Source of the DNA: Steinernema hermaphroditum
Lineage: Eukaryota > Nematoda > Chromadorea > Rhabditida > Steinernematidae
Reading direction: 5' to 3'
Assembly (NCBI GenBank): GCA_030435675.1
Contig: CM059621.1
Location: forward strand, 13,082,001 to 13,146,000
DNA length: 64,000 nt
Shown here: positions 59,000 through 64,000 of the stretch, piece after piece
Numbering within the stretch: position 1 is the first letter of the stretch
Layout of the letters: each line of letters opens with the position of its first letter
Translations under genes and position numbers: made by a program
Notes under the pieces: model-generated
Told to the model about the DNA's origin: nothing
The model's database searches: none
What the model saw: the letters and a program-made list of their open reading frames with translations, nothing else

Positions 59000-60173
59000 T
59001 GTCTATTGTTTTTTTTGGAATAAAATGTTCACCTATACAAAACTACAATAAAGTGCGCAAGATTCAATAACGGAGAAGCGCAGCTGAGAACAGACGTTCT
59101 GGAACATGTGTGTTGCTCGGGGAGCATGGGGTAACCTGAGTACATCTTATCCGTCAAATCTCTCGATTCAGCTCGTCAAGTTTTCGCAAATAAACCCTTA
59201 ATTGGATGGTTTTGGAGGGGGGTGATGTCTACCAGAAAATATTGGAATTTTTCACAAGAATGTATGACGTTTATATGCTCAAACGGTTCAGTTCGACGAG
59301 AGAATAATTGTATGAACGACGCGTTTCTGAAAATTAAGGAGAATATTGGGACCATCGGTCATTTTTGATTTTGGTCAAAATCGCGGAAAAGATCCCGCTG
59401 ACCTCTCGTTGTTATGCACGCATTCTCGGGTTCTATAACGAAATCTTTTAAACCACGATAAGTAGTGAAAAAGGTGGTTGGGTTACCATTCGCTTAATGA
59501 GGCACTGCGGTCGTTTTGCGCGATCAGAAGCGGTGAAAAATGAGGAAATTGGCGTCAAAAGGCAAAAAGAGCATCAGAAATCTACTGTATATGCCGTGGA
59601 TCTCGCAGCGAAGCCCTTCAACACGGTAGATTTGTCTAGATTTGTCTACAACACCACCCGCTCGCTGGCTCCCGCGCGCCGGCTGAACGTCCGCTCGTTT
59701 TCCTGTCGTCGTGCAAAATTCTTGAGTTGGGTGTGGCCATTTATTTCCGTTCAGACCTTGTCTACAATGTCTAGTCTGCCTCGCGAATGGAAGAACGTCC
59801 GCTGCGTTCATTTATCTCTAGTGTCGTTTTGTCAGCGGGCGATAATCTGCCAAGGGTTTGTTCCATCGCTCTTTTTGTGTTTACTTCTTGCCGTGGGTCA
59901 CGTTGTCGAGAATCGGAGCGACCTTAGCGCTTATCCGAACGCTACTAACTGCTGCTGCGGCTTTAACCGCCAAGGATGCATGATGCACGGGCGCATGATC
60001 TCTTTTGTCTAGCGGAACGCGCGCGCTAAAACTGGCAAGTTCGTCTATTTTAGGCGATGTTCGTTTTCCGATCAGCCGCGTTCGCGTTTTCTCTTTTTTT
60101 CTCCGATTTCTCCGATATTCATTTCACGTGAATTTCCCATATTTGAGTCTTAGTTTTTGTATGTTCAGGTAAA
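59000..60173. other. spacer upstream of Cdc37
   Basis: A 171-codon plus-strand frame at 59497-60012 has no recognisable domain, no splice support and an odd composition; I do not call it. The direct doubling TAGATTTGTC TAGATTTGTC is at about 59629-59648. An acceptor-like TTCAG precedes the Cdc37 start by six bases, so the promoter probably lies in this region or is followed by a trans-splice. Confidence 0.4.
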
Positions 60174-61499
60174 ATGCCCATCGATTATTCGAAGTGGAAG
60201 GCGATTGAGGTGTCGGACGATGAAGATGACACCCATCCCAACATCGACACTCCTTCTCTTTTCCGCTGGCGACACCAAGCGCGTCTGGAGCGCATGGCTG
60301 AACGCAAGCAAGAGAAAGAATCGATCGAGCAAGGGAAAAAGAAGGCCCAGACCAGCTTAGGGGTACGCTTGCGGCTTCATCGCATTTGTCACATATGTCT
60401 TTTTTGCAGGAAATCGAGAGTATGCTGGCTGACACTAACCTCGGTACCAAGGAACGTATCAGCCTTGAACTCAAGAAGCAGGACATGAAGAAACAGGAGG
60501 AAGAGTGGCTTAAAAAGGAGCAAGAGATCGCCGACAAGGAGCGCCTTGAGCCGTGGAACGTCGACACCATCGGCCAAGAGAAGTTCAGTCAGTCGCGCAT
60601 CAACAAGATTGGTGAAAAGAAGCCCGAGACCTCAAAGATGAGCGAGGAGGAAGAGAGCAAGCGAATGGTCTGGGGTTTACATGTTAGCATGAATGATGGA
60701 GATCTGTTTAGGCCGACTATTTCAAGAAACACGAGGCCGAGCTGAAAAGTTATGGGGTTCTTCACGGCTTTGAAGCCTCTAAAAAGTTTCTGATCGAGCG
60801 CCCATACCTGTGCAGCGAGTTCGCTGCTAGCTTCCTTACCATCGAGTGTCTCAACCTGGCTATCGAGGATAAGGTGAGCTGAGAATTTCTGTTTTCCATT
60901 AATTGATCTTTCTGATTTAGGGGGAAGAGGCCGGCAACATGGCCGAGCAGTGTATCATCATCCAGTATCTCCTCGAAATGGCCCGATCGATCAATGCGCT
61001 CGCCACCAACACAAATGTCATCAACACGTTCTTTAAGAAGTCAGTGATTTAGTTCCTGTAAATAGCAAAATAACGTTGCTTGTTGTAGAATTGGATTGGC
61101 GGATCCCTCGTATATGAAGATGTTCCACGACGAAGTTGCCGCATTCAAGGACCGAATTATGAAGCGCGCGGTCCAGAAACGCCAGGAGTACTATGCGCAG
61201 CGGGAGGAGAAGGACCGTCAAGAGCGTATCAAGAACTCGCCTGGTGGAGTCGACCCTCAAGAGGTGTATGATGCGCTCCCTACTGTACGTGTTCTACAAA
61301 CTGTTCACTTAAATGACCGATGTCTTTCCAGGAGATGCGCGATGCGTTTGACAGCCGAGAAATTTCCAAGCTGCAGGAAGTCGCCAACACGATGGATCGT
61401 GAAGTCTTCAGCTACCATCTTCAACGTTGTATCGATTCTGGACTCTGGATTCCTGATGTTAAGGCCGCCCAGGAGAGTGAAACTGAAGCTGAATCGTAA
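60174..61499 (+). CDS. cdc-37: Hsp90 co-chaperone Cdc37
   Basis: Six exons (60174-60362, 60410-60667, 60712-60873, 60921-61039, 61089-61284, 61332-61499), phases consistent, 363 residues as in nematode orthologues. N-terminus [20 protein letters not shown] is near-invariant and includes the kinase-recognition start and the conserved acidic Ser site (equivalent to Ser13) phosphorylated by CK2; [17 protein letters not shown] follows. The Hsp90-binding middle domain has [20 protein letters not shown] and [16 protein letters not shown]. The C-terminal domain has [20 protein letters not shown]. Cytosolic, loads client kinases onto Hsp90. Intron 4 has a weak GTCAGT donor. Confidence 0.97.
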
Positions 61500-62039
61500 C
61501 TAGTGTTTAATTGTTTATATTATCCGATGCAAATAAAGATTTTAGTGGAAGAAGAAATAGGTTCAGGGGAAGAGGTTGGGAGAGTGGCGGCATGGAATGT
61601 AGCCCTTGATTTTGTTGATTCTACGCCGCTGCTCCGAGAGAATAAAGAATTTCAGGGACCCTTGCATGCTTTGTGAAACATGACGTCATCTTTGCTAAAT
61701 CCCCGAGTTGCATACATACGATAATCATCAATCGGTAAAGCGTCGCTCCGGATCGTCGGTGGCACTCGTTCGCCACGGCTAAGCAGCGGTTCGGAAGGTT
61801 AAATACAGCATTTTTAGCCGTATTTTGTGCAGAAAACTCACAAATTGATATCATAAATATTCGAGCAGTTCATCCGGAAAGCGTTTTCACTCGTTTCGCT
61901 TTGATCGTGTAAAATCCTGTTTTCCCGCCAGCAAAGCCGATTACGGAAGGTGAACAAAATGGGATCTGAAGCGATGTAAAGCCGCATGTTGACTCCAAAA
62001 AGACGTCCGCATCGATCGTTTTCGGAAGTGACTTCCGAA

Positions 62040-62573
62040 ATGATTCCTGCTTCGATAGTTCTCGTATTGTCATTCCTTCTCATATGTCATGTAAGTTGTG
62101 AAATGGCTCTTCCAGTGAAGCGCGGCTTCAGGTGGCGTCGCCGATGTTCGCAGAACGAAAAGTCCTTCGCAGAACGGTATTCGAGAAGACAGTCAAATTT
62201 CTACAAATTTTGCTTCTAGGTGCACAACAGTTACTTCGTTTTCGAGCCACTCAGTTCGCGGAACAGAAATCGAAAAGTCCGTAAAAATCAATCGCTTTCT
62301 CTGTGAGAGTCAACCGACTTCAGATAGAAGAGGAGGAGTGCGAGAACATTCTTCGCGACATGATGGCGAAAGTCCATTTTGGAGAAGAAGAGCTAAACGA
62401 CAAGATATTCAATGTAATAACGACCGAACGAAATTGCACACTTCTGTTTTCAGGCTACTGTGATGGAGTCGAGAACGTCGATAAAGGAGCAGAAGGTGGA
62501 CATTTGTCTTCTCATCTCCAACATGAGCAGAAACGAATGGAAGCAACTGTACGATGTGCTTCGTCGGCGATGA
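62040..62573 (+). CDS. small secreted protein B, unknown family (internal exon uncertain)
   Basis: Exon 1 62040-62090 encodes a signal peptide MIPASIVLVLSFLLICH ending at a GTAAGT donor. The last two exons are clear: a segment IEEEECENILRDMMAKVHFG, EEELNDKIFN, a 41-bp intron, and ATVMESRTSIKEQKVDICLL, ISNMSRNEWKQLYDVLRRR with stop at 62571-62573. The exon between (about 62132-62222, possibly VASPMFAERKVLRRTVFEKT) has no fully satisfactory splice phase, so the model there is tentative. Architecture (signal-peptide exon, acidic helical segment, ATV-starting final exon) parallels secreted protein A at 58553. Confidence 0.5.
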
Positions 62574-63149
62574 AATTGTGTCATTATAAGGGATCTGCCG
62601 TGTTACATCCATTATTCTTGTATCGCCGGGTTGAGATGCTGGGATTAGCTGACTGGGGGTGTTGCAGAGGACGAGGGATGACGTTACAAAACGAACAACC
62701 TTTGTCCCGAGCCGAGCTGTCGCTTCTGCGACTCTCGCTATTTAAAGAAGCAACAACAAGGCATAAACGATTAAATGAGACTTAAGCGATTTACAGAGAC
62801 GCAGATATAGAACAGGCGGTCGTGTTAAAAACCAGACCCGTCTCTACAAAAATCGCAATAACACATAGAGACACAATGAGTCCTCTGGACACAATGAGGT
62901 CGCATTGGTACAACTACCAGGACAGAGCATATCTGAGTGGAACACAGATTGCACGCACACTCAAAGCGCTGATTTGAGTGTGCTGAATCCGGATTAAACG
63001 TGACGTTGAAGCACGACGAAACGGGGAAACAGAGGCTGATTATAGATACATTTAATACTTTAATCAAGAAGGATTATCATGAGAAACACGTAGTTCAGTT
63101 CAAGCACAAACGGGTCACGCTAAATCCAGTGCAGCAAAGTGCCGTTTAT

Positions 63150-64000
63150 TTACAGTTCTGAGTGAGGCGCGCTTTTCTTGGCCATGCTCTCTTTCCAAAA
63201 AGCGATAGATTCCTTCATGAATCCGTCCTTCATCTGACTTTCGGGAGCAAACGACATGAAACGATCCGGATGGTCGTTCGTCGCCGGGTTCCATGACTTG
63301 TTGTTAACTGTTGGTTTCCTGAATTTCGATTTGGAAGAGATCTTTGGCGGCAATACATACCCAGTCTTGACGAAAGTGACGAAAGCTTCAAGAAGGTTCA
63401 TCTGGAAGGCCCTGTCCTGATCGGTCATTTCGAAGGTCGGAAGGAAGGTAGTAGCAAAGAGATAGAAGAGTTCGTTTCCGTGGTAAGCTCCCTTGATGGG
63501 CAAGTTGGCCTGGGGCTCGGGATTGTGGTACTCCTCGACGTAGAGATAGACCGGGACGTTGTGAGAGATCTTAGCCATCGCTTCTTTGTACATCGGGAAG
63601 ACGTAGTGGAGGTCGCTTCCCATCTGAAACATTCGGTATCGTGGATGATCCTCGATTCCTACCGTTGTGAATCTCTCCAGGTAGTCCTTCCACTCCATCT
63701 TCTCTTTCCCTTCTATCGGTCTCTCGACGTAGAATTCGACCAGCTTCTCTGCCAACTCGTTCGGGTCGTCGGCGAGGAGCGCCTTTTCAGAAATGAACTT
63801 CTTGAACTCTTTGGCCGAGAAGGAGTGCCACTTGTCGGGATCGATTCCGATCTTCGCCAGTTCTGGCATATTGTTGCCCTGGCTCATGAGCCCGCCCTCG
63901 GTGTCGGTGACGCCCGTGATGAACGGAATCGGAGGCGCTTCCTTCAGCAGCGTTTCGAGGTCGTAGGGGAGGAACTCGTCGTCGCAACGTGGGTGGAACT
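63150..64000 (-). CDS. carboxylesterase (type-B, gut-esterase-like), partial
   Basis: C-terminal portion of about 283 codons with no intron; the N-terminus lies beyond the right edge of the window. Visible family landmarks: FHPRCDDEFLPYDLE, IPFITGVTDTEGGLM (the Glu of the Ser-Glu-His triad is in TDTEGG), HNVPVYLYVEEYHNP, and IKGAYHGNELFYLF (triad His in AYHG). Ends SKSKFRKPTVNNKSWNPATN and an AKK-rich tail with no ER-retention signal seen at the end (APHSEL), although HSEL is a variant of the KDEL type and could retain it in the ER. Hydrolyses carboxyl esters; the nucleophile Ser is outside the window. Confidence 0.93.
   Translation of the reverse strand, partial: FHPRCDDEFLPYDLETLLKEAPPIPFITGVTDTEGGLMSQGNNMPELAKIGIDPDKWHSFSAKEFKKFISEKALLADDPNELAEKLVEFYVERPIEGKEKMEWKDYLERFTTVGIEDHPRYRMFQMGSDLHYVFPMYKEAMAKISHNVPVYLYVEEYHNPEPQANLPIKGAYHGNELFYLFATTFLPTFEMTDQDRAFQMNLLEAFVTFVKTGYVLPPKISSKSKFRKPTVNNKSWNPATNDHPDRFMSFAPESQMKDGFMKESIAFWKESMAKKSAPHSEL

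Noticed and set aside
59497..60012. 171-codon plus-strand frame upstream of Cdc37
   Set aside because: No family resemblance, no signal peptide or splice support, odd composition; probably chance in a GC-richer spacer.

Overview
The window is nuclear DNA of a small animal and almost certainly a nematode, probably not a Caenorhabditis. Evidence: most introns are 40-50 bp with T-rich AG acceptors; several start codons sit a few bases after an unpaired acceptor, as expected for SL trans-splicing; and the families are nematode-typical (small class-A chemoreceptors, fatty-acid/retinol-binding protein, F-box proteins, acyltransferase-3/SGNH 'OAC' protein, secreted double C-type lectin, gut-type carboxylesterase). 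Gene models below were built by hand from both strands; nearly all exon joins were checked for phase. The species is not identified.

Layout. 0-3 kb: repeat copies, no gene. 3.0-5.1 kb (+): chemoreceptor 1. 6.1-7.1 kb (+) and 8.2-8.9 kb (-): two F-box genes. 10.8-11.5 kb (-): GNAT acetyltransferase. 14.6-17.5 kb (-): eight-exon OAC membrane acyltransferase with a tRNA-Arg(ACG) in one intron. 18.4-28.5 kb (-): three chemoreceptors separated by a decayed mariner and MITEs. 28.5-32.8 kb: no gene seen. 32.8-34.3 kb (-): secreted lectin plus a duplicated first exon. 35.9-41.4 kb (+): DNase II gene split by a MULE transposon and a second TIR element. 41.9-43.1 kb (-): F-box-like gene. 43.7-44.3 kb (+): FAR lipid-binding protein. 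44.8-46.1 kb (+): F-box gene whose last exon, an F-box relic and a tRNA-Arg(CCG) form a tandem 834-bp-period duplication. 48.0-48.3 kb (-): secreted peptide precursor. 52.1-55.2 kb (+): fifth chemoreceptor. 56.4-58.2 kb (+): Cluap1/IFT38 with an upstream X-box. 58.6 and 62.0 kb (+): two small secreted proteins. 60.2-61.5 kb (+): Cdc37. 63.1 kb to the end (-): carboxylesterase running off the window.

The genes do not form one pathway. The housekeeping genes are Cdc37 (Hsp90 co-chaperone) and IFT38 (ciliary transport); the rest are environment-facing families: receptors for sensory neurons (whose cilia need IFT38), secreted lectin, lipid carrier, nuclease, esterase and detoxification-type enzymes. 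Between them lie many mobile remnants: a mariner/Tc1-like element, MITEs with CAGGGTG ends, a MULE, a Myb/SANT-coding TIR element, tRNA-derived SINE-like units, and a GC-rich dispersed repeat present about a dozen times.

Most unusual observations: an intact-frame OAC protein that seems to have lost every catalytic residue of both domains; a DNase II gene broken open by transposons and carrying an extra EF-hand-like, lysine-rich tail; a tRNA-like/hairpin/T-run unit that looks like a Pol III gene; a peptide precursor ending KR-DYVYGK; and a perfect X-box 56 bp before the IFT38 start.
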